Source of the DNA: Geomonas anaerohicana
GTDB lineage: Bacteria; Desulfobacterota; Desulfuromonadia; Geobacterales; Geobacteraceae
Assembly (NCBI RefSeq): GCF_016458305.1
Contig: NZ_JAEMHL010000005.1
Coordinates: 1 to 64,000 of the forward strand
Length of the DNA: 64,000 bases
Direction: 5' to 3'
Shown here: positions 23,079 to 33,040 of the stretch, one piece after another
Numbering within the stretch: position 1 is the stretch's first letter
How the letters are laid out: every line of letters begins with the position of its first letter
The notes under the pieces: model-generated
What the model saw: the letters and a program-made list of their open reading frames with translations, nothing else
What the model was told of the DNA's origin: nothing
Databases searched by the model: none
Position numbers and translations under genes: made by a program

Positions 23079-24641
23079 CTATGCCTGGGGCTGATATCCT
23101 GGGGTTTCCTCGATGGATGCTTTTCCTCTGGCGGGAGTTCTCTCTGCCTCTAGTTTTCTGAACTTCTCGTCGCCCAGTTTCCTTTTCATTCCTTCCAGAT
23201 AGAGCCGCTCGTACTTCTCCGCGGCATTTTCCCACGTGAAACGCTTCGCCATGGCGTTGTTACGCAGTGCCGCTATTCCCGGGGCATCATGATACCAGGT
23301 GTGCACGGCCCAACCGACCGTGTCGAAGAGTGCGCCCGCGGTCAGGTCCCAGAATTTGAAGCCGTCCCCGCTGCGGGTCTGCGGGTTGAAGTTCTCCACC
23401 GAGTCGTCCAAACCTCCGGTGGCACGCACGATGGGGAGGGTGCCGTAGCGCATGCTGTACATCTGGTTCAGGCCGCAGGGTTCGAAGGCTGAGGGCATCA
23501 GGAAGAAATCACAGCCCGCCTCGATGCGGTGGGCCAGGCTGTTGTCGTAGCCGATGCGGCACGCGAAACGATCGGGTCGGTCGGCCGCCATGCCGCCGAA
23601 ATAGAAGTGCGCCCACGGCTCGCCGGCACCCAGGAGCACCAACTGGATGTCGAGTTCGAGCAGGCGGGGGAGCGCCTGCGCCAGGACGTCGATTCCCTTC
23701 TGTTTCACCAGGCGCGACACCATGCCGACCAGGGGCACATCCTCGCGCTGGGGCAGTCCCAGGGCGCGCTGCAGTTCGCTTTTGCAGATTGCCTTCCCCG
23801 AGAGATCCTGGGCGCTGTAGTTGGCGGGGAGAAGGCGGTCCTCCTCCGGGTTCCACTCGTGGTAATCGACCCCGTTCAGGATGCCGGAGAGGACGTCGGA
23901 ACGCTGGCGCACCACGCCTTCCAGGCCCCACCCGTACTCGGGCGTCTGGATCTCGCGGGCGTAACCTTCACTGACCGTGTTCAGCATGGTGGCGTGGTAG
24001 ATCCCGCCCTTGAGGAGGTTCACCTGATCGTCCATTTCCAGTTCCAGGAACGTGAAGTGGTCCCAGCCGATTCCGAGGACGTCCATGGCCCCTTCATAGA
24101 AGCTCCCCTGGTGCTGCATGTTGTGGATGGTAAGGAGCGAGGCGGCCTGGGAGAGGTGGTAGTCGTGGCGATACCACGTGTTCATCAGCACCGGAACCGC
24201 TGCGGTATGCCAATCGTGCGCATGTACCACGTCCGGGGTGAACTGGATCATCTTGCACAGTTCGAGGCTCGCCTTGGACAGGAAGATGAAACGGTTGTCG
24301 TTGTCGAGGTAGCCCTGGTTGTCCCTCTCGTAGAGGGAGTCTCGCCCGTAGAAGTCTTCATGTTCAAGAAAGTAGATGGGGACGTTGGAACCGGGCATGG
24401 TGCCTTGGGACACGCCGCAGTACATGTTGCCGATGATCCCCATGGGCACCACCAGCACGCCGGGGAGTAGGCGCAACTGGTAGCGCTCGCGGTCAACCTT
24501 GTAGTAGCGAGGCATCACGACGCGGACGTCGTGGCCGCGTGCCTGGAGGTATTTGGGGAGGGCGCCGACTACGTCGGCCAAGCCCCCTTCTTTGGCGAAC
24601 GGCACTGCTTCTGAGGCGGTGATCAGGATGTTCAGATGCAT
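23079..24641 (-). CDS. glgA: Glycogen synthase (ADP-glucose type)
   Basis: 520-residue GT5-family glucosyltransferase that elongates alpha-1,4-glucan from ADP-glucose in the cytosol. The N-terminal motif KEGGLADVVGALP (residues 17-29), the HAHDWHTA motif and the C-terminal EPCGLNQMYSMRYGTLPIVRATGGL block that binds the nucleotide sugar are all intact. I start at the ATG at 24641, preceded by AGGAG; the same frame stays open far upstream through the neighbouring protease gene, but that part is a shadow. A C-terminal tail of about 30 residues after the GT domain is charged and not conserved in pattern. No other glycogen gene lies in the window. Confidence 0.94.
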   Translation of the reverse strand: MHLNILITASEAVPFAKEGGLADVVGALPKYLQARGHDVRVVMPRYYKVDRERYQLRLLPGVLVVPMGIIGNMYCGVSQGTMPGSNVPIYFLEHEDFYGRDSLYERDNQGYLDNDNRFIFLSKASLELCKMIQFTPDVVHAHDWHTAAVPVLMNTWYRHDYHLSQAASLLTIHNMQHQGSFYEGAMDVLGIGWDHFTFLELEMDDQVNLLKGGIYHATMLNTVSEGYAREIQTPEYGWGLEGVVRQRSDVLSGILNGVDYHEWNPEEDRLLPANYSAQDLSGKAICKSELQRALGLPQREDVPLVGMVSRLVKQKGIDVLAQALPRLLELDIQLVLLGAGEPWAHFYFGGMAADRPDRFACRIGYDNSLAHRIEAGCDFFLMPSAFEPCGLNQMYSMRYGTLPIVRATGGLDDSVENFNPQTRSGDGFKFWDLTAGALFDTVGWAVHTWYHDAPGIAALRNNAMAKRFTWENAAEKYERLYLEGMKRKLGDEKFRKLEAERTPARGKASIEETPGYQPQA

Positions 24642-24730
24642 TTCGATCGGCTCCTGTTGCTGGTCTTGTGGCGTATAGGCCCCAGCAAAAATACCAGAAC
24701 ACGAAGGGAGACGCAATGAGGTTGTGTTAA

Positions 24731-25990
24731 TTATTCCGACGCACCCTCCCTCTTCATGCCGCGCAAGACTGCGACTCGGTCCACAACCGGAGGATGGCTG
24801 TAATAGAAGGCGGCGTAAAGCGGGTGCGGGTGCAGGTTGGAAAGGTTCTCGGTGGAGAGTTTCACCAGGGCCGCGGCGAGGGCGTCGGGAGCACCGGAGA
24901 GATCGGCCGCGAAACGGTCGGCTTCCCACTCGTTGCGGCGCGACAGCCAGGAACCGATGGGGGTCAGCGGGAACGAAACGATGGAGAAGATGAAGCTCAC
25001 CATGAGGATCTGGGCCAGGAACGAGGCTTGCGGGAGGCCGAACAAGAGCGGCAGGCCGCCCCACGCAATCACCTGGTGCACCAGGAAAAAGAGTGCGAGC
25101 GCGGCGGCTTCCATGAGCACCAGGCGTTTCCAGATATGTCCCTTCTTCCAGTGTCCCGCCTCGTGCGCCAGGATCGCCAGGAGTTCCGGGCGCTGCATCT
25201 GCTTCAGCAGCGTGTCGTAGAGGACGATGCGCTTGACGCGGCCGATGCCGGTGAAGTAGGCGTTGGAGTGGAGGCTGCGCCGCGAAGCGTCCATCTGCTG
25301 CACGTCCTTCACCTTGAGATCCGCCTTTTGCAGCATCTCGCGAATTTCCTCCTCCAGTTCCGGGTCGCCCAGCGGCTCGAACTTGGAGAAGAGCGGTTCG
25401 ATGATGTAGGGGGAGACGTAGATCATGACGATGGAGAAGAGGGCGAAGAAGGCCCAGACCCAAAGCCACCACAGACCGGGAGAGTGTTGCACCAGCAACA
25501 GGGCTGCGCTGATGACGATGGCGGTGAGGGCGGCGGAGAGAAGGGTCGACTTGAGAAGATCGGAAAACCACAGCCCCGGCGTCGTCGTGTTGAACCCGTA
25601 GCGCCGCTCCAGGCGGAAGGTGCTGTACAGCGAGAAGGGGATGTCGAGCACCTCCTGGATCAGGGTGAGCACCAGCATGAACAGCACGCCCCGGAGCACA
25701 AAGGAGCCGGTGAGCGAGGCGATCCACTGGTCGTAGAGCGGTAGCAGCGGGGTGAACATGAAGATGAGCAGGAGGGCGCTGTCGTAGATGGAGTCGATCA
25801 AGGCCAGCCGGCTCTGCGCCAGCGTGTAACTCGCGGACTTGGCCAGCGCCTGCGCATCGACGGCATCGGCGAACCCTTCCGGCACGGTGCTGCCGTAGCG
25901 CCTGAGGTGGCGCAGGTTCAGGTAGCGCAGCAGGCAGGCCGCGGCGAAACGTGCGAGGTAGAGGGCTATCAGCAGAGTTGTGGTGGACAT
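24731..25990 (-). CDS. M48-family membrane zinc metalloprotease (Ste24/CAAX protease-like)
   Basis: 419-residue multi-pass inner-membrane protease. HEAGH in ILAHEAGHWKKGH gives the two zinc histidines and catalytic glutamate; NEWEADRFAADL supplies the third zinc ligand. The N-terminal long region with several hydrophobic segments and RRYGFNTTTPGLW matches the Ste24-type subfamily rather than the shorter HtpX. I start at 25990 because GGAG lies seven bases upstream, not at the open-frame limit 26083. Possible roles are turnover of membrane proteins or processing of peptides; no prenylated CAAX substrate is expected in bacteria. Confidence 0.85.
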   Translation of the reverse strand: MSTTTLLIALYLARFAAACLLRYLNLRHLRRYGSTVPEGFADAVDAQALAKSASYTLAQSRLALIDSIYDSALLLIFMFTPLLPLYDQWIASLTGSFVLRGVLFMLVLTLIQEVLDIPFSLYSTFRLERRYGFNTTTPGLWFSDLLKSTLLSAALTAIVISAALLLVQHSPGLWWLWVWAFFALFSIVMIYVSPYIIEPLFSKFEPLGDPELEEEIREMLQKADLKVKDVQQMDASRRSLHSNAYFTGIGRVKRIVLYDTLLKQMQRPELLAILAHEAGHWKKGHIWKRLVLMEAAALALFFLVHQVIAWGGLPLLFGLPQASFLAQILMVSFIFSIVSFPLTPIGSWLSRRNEWEADRFAADLSGAPDALAAALVKLSTENLSNLHPHPLYAAFYYSHPPVVDRVAVLRGMKREGASE

Positions 25991-26097
25991 GGTTGGTCTC
26001 CGGCAAATCCCCTCTGTCTCCCCTTCGCAAAGGGGAGGACGCGGGCTCTCGTGCTGCGCTTCGTGGAGAAAGGGTACCCGCAACTCAGGACGAATCC

Positions 26098-26132
26098 AAA
26101 AAAAAGCCCTCCGTCTGGACGGAGGGCTTTTG
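26098..26132 (-). terminator. Intrinsic terminator of the OB-fold gene
   Basis: Thirteen-base arms AAAGCCCTCCGTC and GACGGAGGGCTTT with a two-base loop; on the minus strand the stem is followed by eight T residues. Confidence 0.88.
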
Positions 26133-26155
26133 CCTTGTTTGGATCACCGGGCGTG

Positions 26156-27043
26156 TTACTTCTTCACACTGCCCTTTTCGATGATGGCGGTGTACTTGTA
26201 GCCGCCGCCGAAGTCCTTGTCCTTGGCGAGGGTGCCGGAGACGGTGATGACATCGCCCTCTTCCGCGTTGTCGGTGGTGGTCACCACGAGGTCGTTGGTC
26301 TTCTTCTTGTCATTGCCGGTGCCGTCCTGCAGATGCAGCCAGTTCTTGTTCATGATGCCGGTGGCGGTTTTAACCACCTGGCCGCGCACCACCACCTGCT
26401 TGCCGTTCAGCGAGCCGCGCTTGGCGAAAATCTCTTCCACGGTGTAGGCGTTGGCGCCGGTTGCCTTCTCCACCTTGATCTTCTCGCCGGGAGCGGCCTT
26501 CTTGGCCTCCTTGGCGGCGGGCTTGGCCGCACCTTTAACTTCCGGAGCGTTGCAGAACAGGATGCTGTCGAAGGTGCGGTTCAGGGTCTTGCTCTGGAAC
26601 TTGCTCATCGGCATGCAGCCCTGGAAGGACAGGGTGTCGCCGACGCGGGTTTCCAGCACCGGGTAGGCAACCCAGGTTTTGGTGCCGTCGGCCACTTCCA
26701 GGTTGGCGTAGGTGTAGCCGCCGCCTGCCATGGTCTCAATGACCTTGCCGGTGGGGTTCGTGTTGATCTCGGCTGCCCCGGCTTCGGCGGGAGCAGCACC
26801 ACCCATCATCATGGAATGGCCGCTTTTGGACATGCTCTTCTGGATCGCCTCGGCCTTGGACTCGGGCGTCTTGGCTGCAGCGTCGGCTTTGACATCGGCC
26901 TTGGCATCGGCTGCTTTCGGTGCTGCAACCGCTTCGACCTTGGTGTCAGCCTTCTCGGGTGCTTTGGGTGCGTCAGCACAGGTCCCGGCCACCGGCAGCG
27001 CCAGCGTGACGAGGACGGACATAATGGTGGAATAACGCTTCAT
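26156..27043 (-). CDS. Secreted protein with two OB-fold modules (NrfJ-like)
   Basis: 295-residue protein with a Sec signal (MKRYSTIMSVLVTLALPVAG, cleavage around TCA) followed by about 70 low-complexity residues rich in Ala, Lys, Asp and Glu and a histidine/methionine patch (SGHSMMMGG). Two similar OB-like modules follow: the first from GKVIETMAGGGYTYANLEV to about residue 165, the second from about 215 with GQVVKTATGIMNKNWLHLQDGTG and GDVITVSGTLAKD. The GGYTY/NWLHLQDG motifs are those of NrfJ-related periplasmic proteins found near cytochromes. The Met/His patch could bind copper. Ligand and role are unknown. Monocistronic with a strong terminator. Confidence 0.65.
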   Translation of the reverse strand: MKRYSTIMSVLVTLALPVAGTCADAPKAPEKADTKVEAVAAPKAADAKADVKADAAAKTPESKAEAIQKSMSKSGHSMMMGGAAPAEAGAAEINTNPTGKVIETMAGGGYTYANLEVADGTKTWVAYPVLETRVGDTLSFQGCMPMSKFQSKTLNRTFDSILFCNAPEVKGAAKPAAKEAKKAAPGEKIKVEKATGANAYTVEEIFAKRGSLNGKQVVVRGQVVKTATGIMNKNWLHLQDGTGNDKKKTNDLVVTTTDNAEEGDVITVSGTLAKDKDFGGGYKYTAIIEKGSVKK

Positions 27044-27172
27044 CTGAGACTCTCCCCCACATCGAATTGCCGCCAGGGCGGCGCAAAAGCCTAGCTTTGC
27101 GCCGCGTACAATAGCAGCTTAAAGATAAAATATCAATTTGTTAATTTTTGTTTATTGTATTCGCTATCTTCG

Positions 27173-29764
<2,592 letters not shown>

Positions 29765-29789
29765 GGGTTGCCTCCTAAGTCATAGAAGA

Positions 29790-29818
29790 AGATAGGGAGG
29801 GGAGGGGAGCGTGTCAAG
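29790..29818 (-). promoter_or_regulatory. RpoH (sigma-32)-type promoter of clpB
   Basis: On the minus strand CTTGACA (29812-29818), a 14-bp spacer, then CCCTATCT (29790-29797), about 26 bp before the clpB start codon. This matches the heat-shock layout of a CTTGAAA-like -35 and a CCCCAT-like -10 box. rpoH itself lies 2 kb away at 31978. Confidence 0.6.
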
Positions 29819-29995
29819 GTGGGGGACGGTTTTTAGCTGGGTCTTTGAACGTCCGGTGCAGGTTGACAGTGGTGGCAAGGCTTGTAGTGCGCGACAAGAT
29901 ATGGCATTATCCGGCAGCGGAGTGGCAGAGCCCGGCGCCGTACTCAGTTGGCGAAATGCCGGGTGCGGCGCTGAGTGTCTTGCAGGGGAGCTGAG

Positions 29996-30562
29996 TTGGC
30001 AAAGTATAATCGCGAAGACGTCGGCATTGGTGCCGAAGACAATCCGGACGCCGAGGTGGAACTGGACCTGACGGCCGAGGACGAACTGGAAGACGACCTC
30101 GACTTTACGGCCGACGAGCATCTCTTCTACGGCGACGATCCGGAAGAATTGCTCGATGACGAAGCGGATGACGGCGAGGAACTGGTCTGGGACGCCGATG
30201 AGCTGTCGAAGCCGGTCGCTGCCACGCCGGGATGCGCCGTCAGCTTCTTCGTGGACAACAAGCGTCACCACGCCATCTGTCTCGCCGTAATCGGAGACGA
30301 GGTGCTCCTCGAGCACAAAGATGCCACCCGGTGCTTCCTGTTCATCGGCAAGATAACGGAGATCGTGCCGCGCATCCGGCGCGGGGTCGTTTCCGCCACC
30401 ATCACCGTCGGCGCGCTGAAGCGCTGCCGCTACCGCACCGTCCCCAAGAAGTGGCTTCAGGAGATGATCAAAGCGGGGTTGTCCTGGAAGGGAGTCGAGG
30501 GGCCGGGCAAAGTGGCGCCTGCTCCCGGTGAACTGCTCAGGGGGCAGATGGAATTGTTTTAA
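29996..30562 (+). CDS. Acidic protein of unknown function
   Basis: 188-residue protein. The first 70 residues are strongly acidic and repetitive (AEDELEDDLDF, DDPEELLDDEADDGEEL), followed by a compact basic C-terminal domain (about 80-160) with AVSFFVDNKRHHAICLAVIGDEVLLEHKD-type strands and GALKRCRYRTVPKKW. I choose a TTG start at 29996 because AGGGGAG stands five bases upstream; a GTG at 29975 is the alternative. It is divergent from clpB (about 230 bp apart). I do not recognise the family. The acidic N-terminus beside a basic domain suggests DNA mimicry or autoinhibition, but this is speculation. Confidence 0.6.
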   Translation: MAKYNREDVGIGAEDNPDAEVELDLTAEDELEDDLDFTADEHLFYGDDPEELLDDEADDGEELVWDADELSKPVAATPGCAVSFFVDNKRHHAICLAVIGDEVLLEHKDATRCFLFIGKITEIVPRIRRGVVSATITVGALKRCRYRTVPKKWLQEMIKAGLSWKGVEGPGKVAPAPGELLRGQMELF

Positions 30563-30618
30563 GCTCCCCCCCTCCCGGAGGGAGAGGGGATGTGCGCAAA
30601 AGCTTGTATATCGGAAAC

Positions 30619-30664
30619 AAAAAGGGGACAGGCACTTGTAAAAGTAGCCTGTCCCCTTTTCCTT
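30619..30664. terminator. Bidirectional terminator related to the GGGGACAGGC repeat
   Basis: Arms AAAAGGGGACAGGC and GCCTGTCCCCTTTT flank a 13-base loop. It serves convergent genes (acidic protein and ilvE). The arm matches the arm of the compound repeat described at 32925, 58864 and 61881. Confidence 0.8.
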
Positions 30665-30687
30665 TTCTTCTTTTCTGCCGGCTGTGG

Positions 30688-31761
30688 TTACTTCACTTTC
30701 CTGATCCAGCCGAACTTGTCTTCGATCTTGCCGGTCTGGATGCCGGTCAGGGTGTCATACAGGGTCTGGGTGTGCTTGCCCACGCCGCCGTTGCCGACCT
30801 CTACGGTCTCACCGGCATAGCAGAGCGTGCCGACCGGGGTGACCACAGCCGCGGTGCCGCTGCCGAAGGCCTCGGTGATCTTGCCGCTCTTCAGGTCCTG
30901 CATCAGGTCGTTCACGTCGATCTTGCGCTCCTCGACCTTGAGCCCCATGGACTTGGCCAGGGTAAGGACGGAATCGCGGGTGATGCCGTGCAGGATGCTC
31001 CCCTCCAGCGGTGCGGTGACGATGGTGTCGCCGTAGGCAAAGAACATGTTCATCGAACCGACTTCCTCGATGTAGCGCTTGTGCACGCCGTCCAGCCAGA
31101 GCACCTGGTCGTACCCTTTCTTCTTGGCCTCGAGGCCGGCCTTAAGGGAACTGGCGTAGTTGCCGCCGGTTTTGGCTTCACCGGTGCCGCCGGGGGTGGC
31201 ACGGACGTACTTGTCCTCGACCATGATCTTGACCGGGTTGAAACCGGCGGCGTAGTAGGCGCCTACCGGGGAGAGAATCACGTAGAAGTAGTAGTGGTCC
31301 GAGGGCTTGATGCCGACGTGCGGCTCAACCGCGATCATGGCGGGACGGATGTAGAGCGACGTCCCCTCGCTGCCGGGAACCCATGCCTTCTCCTGGGCCA
31401 CCAACTGCTCGATCCCTTTCACGAAAAGTTCCTCGGGAACCTCCGGCATGCAGAGCCGCTCGGCGGAGTGGTTGAAACGACGGGCGTTCATCTCGGGGCG
31501 GAACAGCGCGATGGTGCCGTCTGCCCACTTATAGGCTTTCAGCCCCTCGAAAATTTCCTGCGCGTAGTGCAAAACAAGCGCCGCGGGGTCGATCTGGAAC
31601 GGCTCGTACTTCTTGATGCGGCCGTCGACCCAACCCCGGCCGGCTTTCCACTCGACCAGCAACATGTAGTCGGTGAAAATCCTTCCGAAGCCGAGCTGCG
31701 ACTCGTCGGTATACTTGGCCTTCTTCTCCCCCTCGCTAATCGGTATTACCCTGATCTCCAT
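30688..31761 (-). CDS. ilvE: Branched-chain amino acid aminotransferase
   Basis: 357-residue fold-type IV PLP enzyme that exchanges amino groups between Leu/Ile/Val and 2-oxoglutarate. The longer 'type II' form (eukaryote-like) is indicated by length and motifs EIFEGLKAYKW, LYIRPAMIAVEPHVG and GGNYASSLKAG (PLP lysine), with YIEEVGSMNMFF and the C-terminal GSGTAAVVTPVG that binds the cofactor phosphate. GGAGG is nine bases before the ATG. Stand-alone gene, convergent with the acidic protein and divergent from rpoH. Confidence 0.95.
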   Translation of the reverse strand: MEIRVIPISEGEKKAKYTDESQLGFGRIFTDYMLLVEWKAGRGWVDGRIKKYEPFQIDPAALVLHYAQEIFEGLKAYKWADGTIALFRPEMNARRFNHSAERLCMPEVPEELFVKGIEQLVAQEKAWVPGSEGTSLYIRPAMIAVEPHVGIKPSDHYYFYVILSPVGAYYAAGFNPVKIMVEDKYVRATPGGTGEAKTGGNYASSLKAGLEAKKKGYDQVLWLDGVHKRYIEEVGSMNMFFAYGDTIVTAPLEGSILHGITRDSVLTLAKSMGLKVEERKIDVNDLMQDLKSGKITEAFGSGTAAVVTPVGTLCYAGETVEVGNGGVGKHTQTLYDTLTGIQTGKIEDKFGWIRKVK

Positions 31762-31877
31762 GTGGCAGAACCTCCGGTTTTTCGGCGCCAGGCGTCGCTT
31801 ATTTCGATCTTTTCGTTTACCACATTCGCAACGGCAGGTGCAAGTAATTTAACCCCCGCAAATTCACGGGCATCCCC

Positions 31878-31906
31878 TTGATTTTTTGCATGCGGCTTGT
31901 TATATT
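31878..31906 (+). promoter_or_regulatory. Sigma-70 promoter of rpoH
   Basis: TTGATT (31878-31883) and TATATT (31901-31906) with a 17-bp spacer, ending two bases before the CIRCE operator. Confidence 0.8.
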
Positions 31907-31908
31907 TA

Positions 31909-31935
31909 TTAGCGCTCAAGAGTGGAGAGTGCTAA
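31909..31935 (+). promoter_or_regulatory. CIRCE operator (HrcA site) upstream of rpoH
   Basis: TTAGCGCTC (31909-31917), nine bases, GAGTGCTAA (31927-31935). The consensus is TTAGCACTC-N9-GAGTGCTAA, so only one base differs. It covers the expected transcription start of the promoter at 31878-31906, where bound HrcA would block initiation. Confidence 0.92.
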
Positions 31936-31977
31936 CAAGCAGGATGCAAAACCAGCGCTCACAAGGGAGAGATCGAC

Positions 31978-32829
31978 ATGACGCACGCAATGCCGGTACC
32001 TATAGACAGCCTTACCCTGTACCTCACGGAGATCAACCGTTTCCCGCTTTTGTCGGCGGATGAGGAGATGGATCTGGCTTGCAGGTTCCGCGACGAGGGG
32101 GACCTGGAGGCGGCTCACAAGCTGATCACCTCGAACCTCAGGTTTGTCGTGAAGATTGCCGGGGAGTACCGCTCCTACGGGATGAAGATGCTGGACCTGA
32201 TCCAGGAGGGGAACGTCGGCCTGATGATGGCGGTCAGGAAGTTCGACCCCGCCAAGGGGGTTCGTCTCATCTCTTACGCGGTGTGGTGGATTCGGGCCTA
32301 TATCCAGAACCACATCATCTCAGCCTGGAGCCTTTTGAAGATCGGCACCACCCAGGCGCAGAGAAAGCTCTTCTTCAAGCTGAACCAGGCCAAGCAGGCG
32401 ATCATCAACATGACCGGCGAAGGCGACCTGCACGCGGCGGCGATTTCGCTCGATGTGAAGGACACCGAGGCGCAGGAGATGGAACAGCGCCTGAGGGGCG
32501 AGCTGTCGCTGGACGTGGAGATGTTCGAAGGGGAGGGGGCTACCTTCCTGGAAAGCCTGCCCGACCTGCGCCAGAACCAGGAGGAGATGCTGGCCGAGCG
32601 CCAGGAGACCACCATCCTGGAGCAGACGGTGGCAAGCGCGCTGGAACAGTTGAACGAGAAGGAGCGCTTCGTCATCGAGCACCGCGTCTCGGCGGACCAG
32701 CCGCTTACCCTGCAGGAGATCGCTGATCACTTCTCCATCTCGCGCGAGCGGGTACGCCAGATCGAGGAGGGTGCGCTGAAGAAGATGAAGCGCTTCCTGA
32801 CCCCGCTGGTGCTGGACCAGGCGGCTTAA
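31978..32829 (+). CDS. rpoH: Heat-shock sigma factor RpoH (sigma-32)
   Basis: 283-residue sigma-70-family factor. Region 1.2 (LTLYLTEINRFPLLSADEE), region 2 (LITSNLRFVVKIAGEYR, MLDLIQEGNVGLMMAVRKFDP, SYAVWWIRAYIQNHI) and region 4.2 (LTLQEIADHFSISRERVRQIE) are complete. The stretch QRKLFFKL near residue 125 is the RpoH box that separates it from other group 3 sigmas. GGGAGAG lies six bases before the ATG. A consensus promoter plus CIRCE site upstream indicates transcriptional repression by HrcA, unlike the mRNA thermosensor control of enteric rpoH. Confidence 0.95.
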   Translation: MTHAMPVPIDSLTLYLTEINRFPLLSADEEMDLACRFRDEGDLEAAHKLITSNLRFVVKIAGEYRSYGMKMLDLIQEGNVGLMMAVRKFDPAKGVRLISYAVWWIRAYIQNHIISAWSLLKIGTTQAQRKLFFKLNQAKQAIINMTGEGDLHAAAISLDVKDTEAQEMEQRLRGELSLDVEMFEGEGATFLESLPDLRQNQEEMLAERQETTILEQTVASALEQLNEKERFVIEHRVSADQPLTLQEIADHFSISRERVRQIEEGALKKMKRFLTPLVLDQAA

Positions 32830-32831
32830 AC

Positions 32832-32870
32832 AAAAAAGGGGACTGGCTCCGTAAGGTGCCTGTCCCCTTA
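32832..32870 (+). repeat. Single arm of the GGGGACTGGCTCCG repeat
   Basis: Imperfect palindrome directly after the rpoH stop: AGGGGACTGGCTCC...GGTGCCTGTCCCCT. It is one arm of the compound element found complete at 32925-33035. Confidence 0.8.
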
Positions 32871-32874
32871 GCTT

Positions 32875-32912
32875 GAAGGGCGGCTTCCCTGCTGGGAGCC
32901 GCCCTTTTTTGT
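32875..32912 (+). terminator. Intrinsic terminator of rpoH
   Basis: AAGGGCGGCT, an 11-base loop, AGCCGCCCTT and a T-run on the plus strand. Confidence 0.85.
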
Positions 32913-32924
32913 TTTGGCTCTATT

Positions 32925-33035
32925 AGAGGGGACTGGCTCCGCCAAGTGCCTGTCCCCCTAATGCTTGTTGAAGGTGGCTGAGCTGAAAGGAGCGTTCCGC
33001 AGAGGGACAGGCACCTAACGGAGCCAGTCCCTTCC
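32925..33035 (+). repeat. Compound inverted-repeat element A, copy 1
   Basis: Left arm 32925-32961 (GGGGACTGGCTCCG...GTGCCTGTCCCC), core 32962-33000 (contains GAAAGGAGCGTTCCGC), right arm 33001-33035, which is the reverse complement of the left arm. Two further copies with the same core lie at 58864-58975 and 61881-61987. About 110 bp, non-coding. Confidence 0.85.
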
Positions 33036-33040
33036 TCCCG

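Noticed and set aside
22827-23153. Plus-strand ORF of 108 residues overlapping the palindromic array
   Set aside because: No ribosome-binding site, overlaps the 3' end of glgA, and its first part is the repeat array, whose 41-bp period would shift frame with each unit.
23079-26030. A 983-residue fusion of glycogen synthase with an upstream domain
   Set aside because: The upstream 463 codons are an out-of-frame shadow of the M48 protease gene at 24731-25990 (low-complexity Arg/Pro/Ala sequence). GlgA has its own ATG with AGGAG at 24641.
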